NCBI GenBank assembly: GCA_964510955.1
Contig: CAZEDW010000001.1
Coordinates: 1 to 64,000, forward strand
Origin: JAFLCM01 sp964510955
GTDB lineage: Bacteria; Planctomycetota; Phycisphaerae; Phycisphaerales; UBA1924
Reading direction: 5' to 3'
Length of the DNA stretch: 64,000 nucleotides
Positions 29,809 to 38,900 of this stretch are shown here, one piece after another. Below the pieces are notes generated by a model. That model saw only the letters and a list, made by a program, of their open reading frames with translations. It made no database searches and was not told the origin of the DNA. Within the stretch, counting starts at the first letter, position 1. Every line of letters starts with the position of its first letter. A program made the translations under genes and the position numbers.

Positions 29809-30030
29809 TCAGAACGTCGTACGCGGGTCGCGGCCCAGCGGTCGGGCTCGGCCGGGGGGCACGTTCGAACCGTTGGAAATCACGCTGGGGGAGGTGGCCA
29901 CGCTGGGTTTGGGGGCCGGCCCCATGGCGGGTGCCGGGGTGGCCCGGCGGCTGCGGATGTCGTCGATGGAACGATCCAGCTTCCGCAGGATGTTCTTGAC
30001 CTGGTTGAATGTCTCGGGCGAGGTCGCCAT
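29809..30030 (-). CDS. Small conserved-looking protein (73 residues)
   Basis: ATG 30030 is preceded on the reverse strand by a strong GGAGGAG ribosome-binding site about 12 bases upstream, and the gene is closed by an intrinsic terminator. The N-terminal half, FNQVKNILRKLDRSIDDIRSRR, is a clear amphipathic helix with coiled-coil character; the rest is Pro/Ala/Ser-rich and probably disordered, ending in a basic patch. I do not recognise it. The signals for expression are better than those of many longer frames here. Confidence 0.7.
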   Translation of the reverse strand: MATSPETFNQVKNILRKLDRSIDDIRSRRATPAPAMGPAPKPSVATSPSVISNGSNVPPGRARPLGRDPRTTF

Positions 30031-30191
30031 GGCGTCGTGTCTCCTCCGTGAGCCGCCGTCGCGGGTATGGGCTGATCTATCGACCCTCCCCTCGCGGCCC
30101 TTGCCTGTGCTGTGTGCGAGTTGTCGCCGCCGCGACGCTTGTGCCGGTTGTGACGATTGGCGAACGGTGGGCGTCCCGATACAGTCTGCCC

Positions 30192-30268
30192 GTGCCACCG
30201 ACCCGTCTGCGGGTCGGTGTACCTCTCGCGCGAGAAGAAGCACCGACCCGAGGACGGGTCGGTGGCAC
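30192..30268. repeat. Paired REP-like palindromes
   Basis: GTGCCACCGACCCG...CGGGTCGGTG (30192-30219) and CACCGACCCG...CGGGTCGGTGGCAC (30241-30268), in inverted orientation with a 21-base spacer. Same layout as 13696-13775. It sits just upstream of the ABC binding-protein gene, whose ribosome-binding site follows within 10 bases. Confidence 0.85.
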
Positions 30269-30285
30269 AAGCTCCAGGAGCCTCG

Positions 30286-32337
30286 ATGCGCTGGCTGATC
30301 CTCGGACTGCTGGGACTTTGGGGCGTTCTCACGGCGATCGCCTACCTGGTGGTCGTCCCCGATACGGCCCGCGACCAGGACGTGATCCGGGCGTACTGGG
30401 CGGTCGGGGCGGAGAACCCGGAAACGGACGTGGCCAAGTTTGTGAAGGGGTTCTTCGCGTCGCCGGGGGTCCAAGGGAGTGGCGCGGCGTCGGCCTCGGC
30501 GGCTCTGGCGCTGCCCCCGGAGCGGCAGGCGGCGCTGTTCCCCGCGTTCCGTGACTACGCCAGATCCGCGGGGCGAGACCTCTCCAAGACTCCCGTGCTG
30601 GTCTGGTCGACCGACGATAATCCCGCCCGGCGCGTCCAGTGCGCGTTATTCAGGGCCTGGCACCTGCGGACCTTCGGCGAGCCGGTGGACATCGTGCCAG
30701 ACCCGACCAACCGCGACATCACCAAGACCATCGTCCAGTGCGTCGCCGGAGCGGGGCCCGACATTGTCGAGGCCTACGGGCCGGCGGAGCTTGGTCAGAT
30801 GGTCTCGGCCGGGGTGGCGTTGGATGTGACGGCCGAGGCAGAGAAATATGGGTTCGGGGTGGACACCGTGTTTCCGGCGGCGGTGAGCAGTGTGGCGATC
30901 GGTACGCCGGCTCGGGGAGCCGACCTACCGGTTCGGCAGTACGCCTACCCGTGCAACGTCGGGTACACGGTGATCTTCTATCACAAGGATCTGTTCCGCC
31001 AAGCGGGCGTGCCCGAGCCCGGCGCGGGGACCGGTTGGAACATGGAGCAACTGATCGCCGCCTCGCGGAAGCTGATGGCGACCGATCCCGGCGGGCGGCG
31101 CGTGGGGATCATGGGGCTGGGCGCGTGGGGAATGGCGCTGTGGGGCGGCAACACGTTTTACAACGCCGATCAGACCGCGAGCTTTTTCAATAACCCCAAG
31201 ACGGTCGCGGCATTCCGGGCTTATCAGGACCTGATGTACAAGGACAAGGTGATGCCGACCCCCGCCGAGGCGGCGAGCATGGCCAGCAGCGGGGGGGCCA
31301 ACATGAACGCGGGGGCCGAGTCCGCGTCGGCGTCGGCGCTCTTTGCGGCGAAGATCGCGGCGATGGTGAGCGATGGGCGCTGGTCGTATGTGTCGCTGGC
31401 GCAGCGGAACCGCGACCGGGTGATCGCGCCGGCGGTGCAGCGGAAGCTGGGGGAGCTGGCGAAGCTGAACACCCCCGAGGCGTCGCGCGAGGCGGAGCTG
31501 TTGCGCACCGGGCTGGCGAGCTGGATGAACGACGTGCTGGTTCCCATCACTGGCGAGCAATACCGGGCGCTCAACGCGGCGCTGCTGCCGGAGGATCGGG
31601 CCAAGCTGATCGAGGTCGGCGTGATGCACGTTCCCATGATGGACGGCGTGCCCGCGTACGAGGCCGCCGCGCGGGTGGCGATCGTCAACCGCGTCTCGCC
31701 CAGGCGGGAGTATGGGTTGCGCTTCCTGCGGTTCCTGGCCAGCGCGGAGTACAACAACCAGATCAACTACACGTTCGACTCGATCTGCGGCGTGCCGAAA
31801 TACTGCCGGGCTTCCGGTGGGGGGATCAAGGGTCCGCCCGAGGCGCTGCCGGGGCTTGAGGAGTTCGATTCGCCGGTGTTCGTGGAGGCGATGGATAAGT
31901 ACGCGTTCAGTTGGGAGCTGTCGCCGTTCATCGGAAGGTCGCGGCTGGGGATGATCGCCGGGCCCATCCTTGAGAAGCTGACGAATAACACGATGACGCC
32001 CGAGGCGGCGGCGAAGGAAATCGAGGACGGGATCAACGAGCAGATCCGGGCGAACCTGATCCGCGATGATGAGCTGCGCCGGGAATGGGAGAAGCGGACG
32101 GGTAAAACGTTTGACCCCGCCAAGCCGCTGCGCGAGCAAGCGGAGAGGAAGTTCACCGCCGAGGCGCGGAGAGCGCGGAGGCAGATTTCGGATTTCGGAT
32201 TGGGGATTTCGGATTGGGGATACGCAACCCTCGCCGCCATCCTCGGGCCTTCAATCCCAAATCCCAAATCCCAAATCCCAAATTCCCGACGCGTCCTCCG
32301 CGCCTCCGCGGTGAATGAACCTGGGGGCCACGCATGA
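30286..32337 (+). CDS. Sugar-type ABC transporter substrate-binding protein with a repeat-derived tail
   Basis: Extracytoplasmic solute-binding protein, family 1 (CUT1 systems); 683 residues, much longer than the usual 420-480. ATG 30286 has CAGGAG upstream. The N terminus (RWLILGLLGLWGVLTAIAYLVVV) is a membrane anchor without a lipobox Cys. The middle matches the family: PDPTNRDITKTIVQ, GPDIVEAYGPAELGQM, YPCNVGYTVIFYHKDLFRQAGVPEP. About 60 C-terminal residues after EQAERK are encoded by nested dispersed repeats (FTAEARRARR, SDFGLGISDWGY, IPNPKSQIPNS, LRASAVNE), so the natural stop was lost or displaced. The gene overlaps the next by four bases. The substrate is probably a sugar or sugar-like compound. 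Confidence 0.85.
   Translation: MRWLILGLLGLWGVLTAIAYLVVVPDTARDQDVIRAYWAVGAENPETDVAKFVKGFFASPGVQGSGAASASAALALPPERQAALFPAFRDYARSAGRDLSKTPVLVWSTDDNPARRVQCALFRAWHLRTFGEPVDIVPDPTNRDITKTIVQCVAGAGPDIVEAYGPAELGQMVSAGVALDVTAEAEKYGFGVDTVFPAAVSSVAIGTPARGADLPVRQYAYPCNVGYTVIFYHKDLFRQAGVPEPGAGTGWNMEQLIAASRKLMATDPGGRRVGIMGLGAWGMALWGGNTFYNADQTASFFNNPKTVAAFRAYQDLMYKDKVMPTPAEAASMASSGGANMNAGAESASASALFAAKIAAMVSDGRWSYVSLAQRNRDRVIAPAVQRKLGELAKLNTPEASREAELLRTGLASWMNDVLVPITGEQYRALNAALLPEDRAKLIEVGVMHVPMMDGVPAYEAAARVAIVNRVSPRREYGLRFLRFLASAEYNNQINYTFDSICGVPKYCRASGGGIKGPPEALPGLEEFDSPVFVEAMDKYAFSWELSPFIGRSRLGMIAGPILEKLTNNTMTPEAAAKEIEDGINEQIRANLIRDDELRREWEKRTGKTFDPAKPLREQAERKFTAEARRARRQISDFGLGISDWGYATLAAILGPSIPNPKSQIPNSRRVLRASAVNEPGGHA
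32152..32315. repeat. Nested palindromic composite repeat inside the binding-protein gene
   Basis: Outer arms: TTCACCGCCGAGGCGCGGAG... (32152-32181) and its inverse CCTCCGCGCCTCCGCGGTGAA (32295-32315). Inner arms: GGATTTCGGATTGGGG-type repeats (about 32184-32220) and AATCCCAAATCCC-type repeats (about 32251-32286), approximately inverse. The whole 164 bp is read in frame as the C-terminal tail of the binding protein. Confidence 0.85.
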
Positions 32338-33743
32338 CCGTCGGCTCCTCTCGAAAGCGGCTGCTGATCGCGCTGGCGTTTCTGGTGCCGAACCTGATCG
32401 GGTTCGTGGTGTTTACCGCCGGGCCGGTGGTGTTCTCGCTGGCGATGAGCTTCACGGACTGGGCGCTGACGAAGCACAACGCGTTCAGTGACCAGTCGAT
32501 CCGGTGGATCGGGGTGCAGAACTACGAGCGGCTGCTGGTGGGCGACGAGGCGCGGTTCTTCTGGAACTATTTCGGCAACACCGCGTTCCTGATGCTGGGC
32601 ATCCCGGTGGGTATCGGGCTGAGTTTGCTGCTGGCGGTGATGATCCACTCTGAACCGACGCCGAAGACGCCGCGCGGGCGGGTGCGCGGAGCCTTCGTCG
32701 GCGCGGTGCTGACGGCGATCTCGGCCGCGGGGGTGTGGGCGCTGACGACGCCGGGACCGAATCCGGCGGCCGCTGGTGCCGCGCCGGTGATGTCGGGCGT
32801 GGCCGGTCTCACCGACCTGACGCAGTGGGACGTGGACCGCATGCACTCCAACGCGGCGGTTTTGGCGGTGGTCGTGCTGGGCGTTGTGGTGACGTCGGGG
32901 TTGGCCGTGGGCACGGTGTTCTTCAGAACTATTTACTACCTGCCGAGCCTGCTCGCGGGCGTAGCGATGTTCCTGCTGTGGAAGACGCTGTACCGTCCGC
33001 GGGGCGGCCTGATCAACGCGGGGCTTGCGCCGCTGCTGGGGTGGGTTGAGAAAGCCGTGCACGTCGTCCCCGCGTGGGTGTTCGTCGGGGCGGGGTGGGC
33101 GCTCATCGCGGGCGCGGCGGCGTGGGGCGTCTGGCTGCTCGTCGGCGGCGTGGACAAGCTGCGGCACCGCGACATCGGCTTGGGTGCAATGCTGGGGAGG
33201 CTGGCGCTGAGCGTGGCGTTTGCGTTGATCGGCCTGGGGCTTGGGCGAGTGCTGATCGGACTGCCGGCGCGGGCCCAGGCCGACGGCGGGATGAAGCCGC
33301 CCGACTGGCTCATCGACCCGTCGTGGGCCAAGACGGCGCTGATCGTCATGGGTATCTGGTGCGGCGTCGGCGGCGGGAACATGCTGCTGTACCTCGCGGG
33401 GCTGTCGAACATCCCGCCGGAACTGAACGAGGCCGCCAGCATCGACGGGGCGACGGGCTGGCAGCGGTTCAAGCACGTGACGTGGCCGCAGCTCGCGCCC
33501 ACGACGTTCTTCATCGTCATCATGTCCACCATCGGCGGCCTGCAAGGGGGCTTCGAGCAGGCGATGGTGATGACCGGCGGCAAGGCCGAGACCACGGTGC
33601 TGACGTATTACCTGTACAACGTGGCGTTCACGGACCAGTTCCAACTCGGCCTGGCCAGCGCCATCGCGTGGGTGATGTTCGCGATGATCTTCGCGATGAC
33701 CGTCGTGAACTTCCGGTACGGTTCGCGGCTGACGAACGAGTAG
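32334..33743 (+). CDS. ABC transporter permease, MalF/UgpA-like, with extra hydrophobic segments
   Basis: Inner-membrane permease of the CUT1 importer; 469 residues against about 300 for typical members. It starts by ATGA overlap with the binding-protein stop. TM1 is ALAFLVPNLIGFVVFTAGPV. Family sequence resumes at FFRTIYYLPSLLAGVAMFLLWK and then GLINAGLAPLLGW. Two additional hydrophobic stretches are inserted: one at about residues 115-195 before FFRT, and one at about 240-315 between GLINAG and PPDWLIDPSWA. The EAA loop that contacts the ATPase is NEAASIDGATGWQRFKHVTWP. The insertions look like membrane helices and keep the frame. Confidence 0.88.
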   Translation: MTVGSSRKRLLIALAFLVPNLIGFVVFTAGPVVFSLAMSFTDWALTKHNAFSDQSIRWIGVQNYERLLVGDEARFFWNYFGNTAFLMLGIPVGIGLSLLLAVMIHSEPTPKTPRGRVRGAFVGAVLTAISAAGVWALTTPGPNPAAAGAAPVMSGVAGLTDLTQWDVDRMHSNAAVLAVVVLGVVVTSGLAVGTVFFRTIYYLPSLLAGVAMFLLWKTLYRPRGGLINAGLAPLLGWVEKAVHVVPAWVFVGAGWALIAGAAAWGVWLLVGGVDKLRHRDIGLGAMLGRLALSVAFALIGLGLGRVLIGLPARAQADGGMKPPDWLIDPSWAKTALIVMGIWCGVGGGNMLLYLAGLSNIPPELNEAASIDGATGWQRFKHVTWPQLAPTTFFIVIMSTIGGLQGGFEQAMVMTGGKAETTVLTYYLYNVAFTDQFQLGLASAIAWVMFAMIFAMTVVNFRYGSRLTNE

Positions 33744-33846
33744 AGATTCAGGCCCGCCGCGGAGGACGCGGGGGGAGACGTTGGATTGAGTCAGGGGAGA
33801 ATTGTTCAGGAGCACGCGGCTGCATCGGATACACCAAGAATCAGCG

Positions 33847-34710
33847 ATGTCTGACAGCACCAACACAAATCCCCCTCTCCCCGCTCTCCGCGCCTCCGCG
33901 GTGAGCAAGTCCGTGGTCTTCACGGGGTTGTGCCTGCTGGGGGTCAGCTTCGTGCTGCCGTTCGTGTGGCAGGTGTTGATGTCGCTGGCGACGGTGGCGG
34001 ACGTGGATCTCCTGGCGCAGACCGGGTGGCCGCCGGTGGTGAAGCCGGAGAACTACCCGCTGGTTTTCCAGAAGGTGGCCTTCGCCAAGTACTTCTTCAA
34101 CAGCGTTTTCGTGGCGGGATGGGTGACGCTGCTCCAGGTCATCACCTGCTCGATGGCGGCGTACGCGTTCAGCCGGGTGTCGTGGCCGGGGCGTGAGAAG
34201 GTGTTCATGCTGTACCTGGGCACGCTGATGATCCCCGGCGTGGTGCTGATGGTGCCCAACTTCGCCGTGATCCTCAAGCTCGGGATGTTCAACGACTACC
34301 TCGGCCTGATCATCCCCGGCGCGTTCAGCGCCTACGGCACGTTCCTGCTCCGCCAGTTCATGCTCACGATCCCCAGCAGCCTCGACGAAGCCGCGGCCAT
34401 CGATGGGGCCAACCACTGGGGCATCTTCACCAGGGTCATCCTGCCGCTGGCCCGCCCGGGGCTGATCGTGCTGGCGATCTTCTGCTTCCTGGGCAACTAC
34501 AACTCGTTCTTCTGGCCGCTGATTCTGGTCAAGAGCGACAACCTCCGCACGCTGCCGATCGGGCTGCTGACGTTCGACTCCACCTACGGGCGAGAGACCC
34601 CCCTGATCATGGCCGCGAGCCTGATGGCGATGGTCCCGCCGGTGGTCATCTTCCTGGTCCTGAACAAGTATCTTGTCAAGGGGATCCAGATCGGAGCGGT
34701 GAAGGGGTGA
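33847..34710 (+). CDS. ABC transporter permease, MalG/UgpE-like
   Basis: Second permease of the importer, 287 residues, with about six membrane segments. The EAA loop is DEAAAIDGANHWGIFTRVILPLARPG. ATG 33847 yields an N terminus MSDSTNTNPPLPALRASAVSKS, in which LRASAV is encoded by the CTCCGCG-type dispersed repeat (33882-33904). A GTG at 33901, inside the repeat, directly precedes the first membrane helix (VVFTGLCLLGVSFVLPFVW) and is a reasonable alternative start. The family normally begins close to that helix, so the first 18 residues may be acquired or untranslated. Confidence 0.9.
   Translation: MSDSTNTNPPLPALRASAVSKSVVFTGLCLLGVSFVLPFVWQVLMSLATVADVDLLAQTGWPPVVKPENYPLVFQKVAFAKYFFNSVFVAGWVTLLQVITCSMAAYAFSRVSWPGREKVFMLYLGTLMIPGVVLMVPNFAVILKLGMFNDYLGLIIPGAFSAYGTFLLRQFMLTIPSSLDEAAAIDGANHWGIFTRVILPLARPGLIVLAIFCFLGNYNSFFWPLILVKSDNLRTLPIGLLTFDSTYGRETPLIMAASLMAMVPPVVIFLVLNKYLVKGIQIGAVKG
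33882..33904 (+). repeat. CTCCGCG-type dispersed repeat at the start of the second permease
   Basis: CGCTCTCCGCGCCTCC followed by GCGGTGA. The GTG within it is in frame with the permease. Same orientation relative to the downstream gene as at carB and the first permease. Confidence 0.8.
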
Positions 34711-34713
34711 CAA

Positions 34714-34826
34714 GCCTCAAAGCGAGAAGCTCAAAGCTCAAACTACGAGCGAGCGATTCGCCGAGCGTGTTTGACGCTCCCTCCGCCATCCGAATTCGAG
34801 CTTTGCTGCTTTGAGATTTGAGCCTC
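34714..34826. repeat. Imperfect inverted repeat between permease and ATPase genes
   Basis: CCTCAAAGCGAGAAGCTCAAAGCTCAAAC-like left arm (about 34716-34743) and a right arm containing GAGCTTTGCTGCTTTGAGATTTGAG (about 34797-34822) that is approximately its inverse. AT-richer than the flanking genes. It fills most of the 134-base gap. Written in full only in part here; the arms share CTCAAA and AGCTTTG units. Confidence 0.55.
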
Positions 34827-34844
34827 GAAACCAGAACTCTCCAC

Positions 34845-35981
34845 ATGGCAACAGTAACGCTTACCTCCGTCCGCAAGGTCTATGACAACAAGGTCACCGC
34901 CGTCGAGGATTTCAATCTCTCGATCGGCGACGGCGAGTTCGTCGTGTTCGTCGGCCCCTCGGGGTGCGGCAAGTCCACGACGCTGCGGATGATCGCCGGG
35001 CTGGAGGAGATCACCTCCGGCACCGTCGATATCGGCGGGCGCATCGTCAACGACGTGCACCCCAAGGACCGCGACATCGCGATGGTGTTCCAGAACTACG
35101 CCCTCTACCCGCACATGAACGTCTACAAGAACATGGCGTTCGGGCTGACATTGCGCAAGCTGCCGCGGGCGGAGATCAAGCAGCGCGTCACGGACGCGGC
35201 CCGGCTGCTGGGGATCGAGGAGTACCTCGACCGCAAGCCCAAGGCGCTCTCGGGCGGGCAGCGCCAGCGCGTGGCGCTGGGGCGGGCGATCGTGCGCGAG
35301 CCAAAAGTGTTCCTGTTCGATGAACCGCTGAGCAACCTCGACGCCAAGCTGCGGGTCACGACGCGGACGGAGCTGAAGAACCTGCACCAGCGCCTCAGGA
35401 CGACCACCATCTACGTCACGCACGACCAGGAAGAGGCGATGACGCTCGGCGACCGGATCGTGGTCATGAGCGCGGGGCGGATCCAGCAGGTGGATTCGCC
35501 GCTGCACATTTACCGACGGCCGGTGAACCGGTTCGTGGCGGCGTTCCTCGGCGCTCCGCCGATGAACTTCGTGGAAGGGCGCCTTGTGACCGAGGGCGGC
35601 GGGACGCACTTCGACGCGGGCGAGGGGATCAAGGTCCGCATGACGCCCCGCATGACCGACCGGCTGAAGTCCGTCGGCGGAGCCGCCTCCGGTGCGGGAA
35701 CCCTCGTGATGGGCTTCCGCCCAAGCGCCATGAGCGAGCAGCCCATCGGGAAGTTCGCTTCCCCCGACGGCGGCAACACTGTCACGCTGCGCACAGAGGT
35801 GGTCGAGCCGCTGGGCGAGAAGATCGACGTGTCGTGCCTCACGGGCAAGGGCCAGCGGCTGATCGCGCGGATCGACGCCCGCGAAGGGTTTGTCGCCGGA
35901 GAGTCGGTGACGTTTCACCTGGATATGGACCATGTGCACGTGTTCGAGCCGGGGGAGTTCGGGCGGAACCTGACGGCCTGA
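34845..35981 (+). CDS. Sugar ABC transporter ATP-binding protein (MalK/UgpC-like)
   Basis: ATPase that drives the CUT1 importer encoded just upstream; 378 residues. Walker A GPSGCGKST (about residues 37-45), Q-loop FQNYALYPHM, signature LSGGQRQRVALGRAI, Walker B FLFDEPLSNLD and switch His in YVTHDQEEAMTL are intact. The C-terminal third is the MalK-type regulatory/TOBE domain (GFRPSAMSE, ending HVHVFEPGEFGRNL). ATG 34845 is the start that begins the conserved VTLTSVRKVY strand. It converges on dnaE2 with only 9 bases between the stops. Confidence 0.95.
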   Translation: MATVTLTSVRKVYDNKVTAVEDFNLSIGDGEFVVFVGPSGCGKSTTLRMIAGLEEITSGTVDIGGRIVNDVHPKDRDIAMVFQNYALYPHMNVYKNMAFGLTLRKLPRAEIKQRVTDAARLLGIEEYLDRKPKALSGGQRQRVALGRAIVREPKVFLFDEPLSNLDAKLRVTTRTELKNLHQRLRTTTIYVTHDQEEAMTLGDRIVVMSAGRIQQVDSPLHIYRRPVNRFVAAFLGAPPMNFVEGRLVTEGGGTHFDAGEGIKVRMTPRMTDRLKSVGGAASGAGTLVMGFRPSAMSEQPIGKFASPDGGNTVTLRTEVVEPLGEKIDVSCLTGKGQRLIARIDAREGFVAGESVTFHLDMDHVHVFEPGEFGRNLTA

Positions 35982-35990
35982 GCGAGCGCA

Positions 35991-38900
35991 TCAGTGGAAG
36001 TCACGCGACACCGACTCGAGCGCCGGCAGGTACGGGTCGAGGCTCTTGAACTTGCGGGCGTGGACGTGCACCACCTCGCCCTCGCGCTCGATGCGCCCCT
36101 CGACGATGAGCGCGGTGCTGAGGCGGATGGTGCGCCGGTAGCGCTCGAACGTGTCGGACCAGATGACGAGGTTGGCGGTGCCGGTTTCGTCTTCGAGGGT
36201 GACGAACACGACGCCCGAGGCGGTGGCGGGGCGCTGGCGGACCAGGACGACGCCTGCGACACGGACACGGCGCCCGTGGGGGCAGCGTGCCGGGTCGCGC
36301 AGAGTGCTTGACGGCGTGACCCTGAGCCTTTCCAGCCGCCTGCGCAGGAACGAGACGGGGTGTTCGCGCAGCGACAGGCCTGTGAAGGCATAGTCGTGCA
36401 GGGTGTGGTCGTGCGGCGCGATGGGCGGGAGTGACTCGCTCCCCAGCGCCTCGCCGGCCTCGTCCGGGCGGTGCTCGAAGAGCGGGAGGCGCTCGTCGCG
36501 GAGCGTGCGGGCCGCCCACAGGGCCGCCTGGCGGTCGATCGCCATGGAGCCGAACGCGTCGGCGCGGGCCAGCTTGCGGACGGCGCGGGCGCTCGCGCCG
36601 CTGGTGCGCCACAGCGCGTCGATGGTGCTGAACCGTCCTTCACGCGCCGCGGCGGTGCTGATTCGATCAGCGTCCACCTGTGACAACCCCTTCACCAGCC
36701 GCATCCCCAGCCGCAGCGCCGGACGCCCTTCCTTGATGCCTCGATACCTCAATGCCTCGATGCCTTCCCCCTCCAGCGTGCAGTCCCACCGGCTGCGGTT
36801 GACGTCGATGGGGCGGACCTCGACCCCGTGCTCCTTGGCGTCGCGGACGATCTGGGCGGGCTGGTAGAAGCCCATGGGCTGGCTGTTGATGAGGGCGCAG
36901 GCGAACGCACCGGGGTGGTGGTGCTTGAGCCAGCACGAGACGTAGACCAGGATCGCGAAGCTGGCCGCGTGGGATTCGGGGAAGCCGTACTCGCTGAAGC
37001 CCTTGATCTGCTCGAAGCACCGCAGGGCGAACTCGGCGGGGTAGCCGCGCTGGAGCATGCCGGCGATGAGCTTCTCGCCGAAGCGGAAAATCAGGTCGCC
37101 CTTGCGTTTCCAGGCGGCCATGGCGCGCCGGAGCTTGTCGGCCTCGTCGGGGGTGAAGCCGCCGGCGACGATGGCGAGGCGCATGGCCTGCTCCTGGAAG
37201 AGCGGGACGCCCAGCGTGCGTCCGAGCACTTCTTCGATCTCGGGGCCGGGGTACTGGACGGGCTCCTGCCCCGATCGCCGGCGCAGGTAGGGGTGCACCA
37301 TCTTGCCCTGGATGGGGCCGGGTCGGACGATGGCCACCTCGATGACCAGGTCGTAGAACTCGCGCGGCTTGAGGCGCGGGAGCATCGACATCTGGGCGCG
37401 GCTCTCGATCTGGAACACGCCGACGGTGTCGGCACGCTGGATCATGGCGTACACATCGGGGTCTTCGGCGAACTCGCCCATCACCCGCGCGATGGACAGG
37501 TCCTGGCCGGTGGATGCCTTCACCTCGCCGAACGCCTTGCGGATGCAGGTCAGCATCCCCAGCCCCAGAACGTCCACCTTCAGGATGCCCAGGGCGTCGA
37601 TGTCGTCCTTGTCCCACTCGATGACGGTGCGGTCGTCCATGGCGGCGTTCTCGATGGGCACCAGCTCGCACAGCGGCGAGCGGGTCATCACGAAGCCGCC
37701 GACGTGCTGCGACAAATGTCGAGGGAACCCCTGCAGGCGGCGCGTGAGCGCGAGCACCATGCGGATGGTCGGGTCGTCCGGGTTCACCCCGGCCTCGCGG
37801 AAGCGTTGGGGATTGGGTTTCTCTCCCCACAGGTCGAGGTTGCGGGCGAGGTTGTCCACGCAGTCGAGCGAGAGGCCCATGGCCTTGCCGATGTCGCGGA
37901 CGGCGCTGCGCCCGCGGTAGCTGATGACCTCGGCGGTGAGGGCGGCGCGGTCGCGGCCGTAGCGGCTGTAGATGTACTGGATCACCTCCTCGCGGCGCTC
38001 GTGCTCGAAGTCGATGTCGATGTCGGGCGGCTCGTTGCGCTCGCGCGAGATGAAGCGGGCGAAGAGCAGGCTGAAGCGGGCGGGGTCGACCTCGGTGATG
38101 CCCAGGCAGTAGCAGACCGTGGAGTTGGCGGCCCCGCCGCGCCCCTGGCACAGGATGCCGCGCGAGCGGGCGAAGCGGACGATGTCGTGGCAGGTGAGGA
38201 AGTACGGCTCGTAGCGCATCTCGCCGATCAGCGCGAGCTCGTGATCGAGCGACGCTCGGACCTTCGGCGGTACGCCGCCGGGGTAGCGGACGCGGGCGCC
38301 CTGGTCGCACAGGGCGCGGAGATGATCGTGGATCGGAACCCCGGGCGGGCACGGCTCATCGGGGTACTCGTAGCGGAGCTGGTCGAGGCTGAAGGCGCCG
38401 GCGCGGGCGGCGATCTCGACGGTGCGCGAGACGGCGCCCGGGTATTGGGCGAACAGCCGGGCCATCTCGAGCGGGTCCTTGAGGTGACGCTCGGCGTTGG
38501 CGTGCAGGCGGAAGCCGGCCTGCTGGATGGTGCACCCGTGGCGGACGCACGTCAGTGCGTCCTGGAGCGGGCGGCAGGAGGGGGCGTGATAGTGGGCGTC
38601 GTTGACGGCGACCAGCGGGATACGGGTGTGGGCACCGACGGCCGCGACGGCGCGGAGTCGCGCCCCGTCGTCCGGGCCATAGTTGCACGAGGCCGCCAGC
38701 GAGAGGCGGTCGTCATCGAAACGCTCGCGCAGGCGCTGGATGGTTGTGACAAATCCGTCGTCGAACGCGCCGGTCGATCCGGGCGGCATGACGATCGCCA
38801 GCAGGTCGTCGGCGTGATCCATCAGGTCGCCCAGCGTGAGCCGGCACTCGCCCTTGGGCGCCCGGCGCTTTCCCAGCGTGAGCAACCGGCACAGGCGCGC

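Noticed and set aside
31767..33923. A 718-residue reverse frame opposite the ABC binding protein and permease
   Set aside because: His/Arg/Gln-rich antisense translation of genes with firm family motifs.
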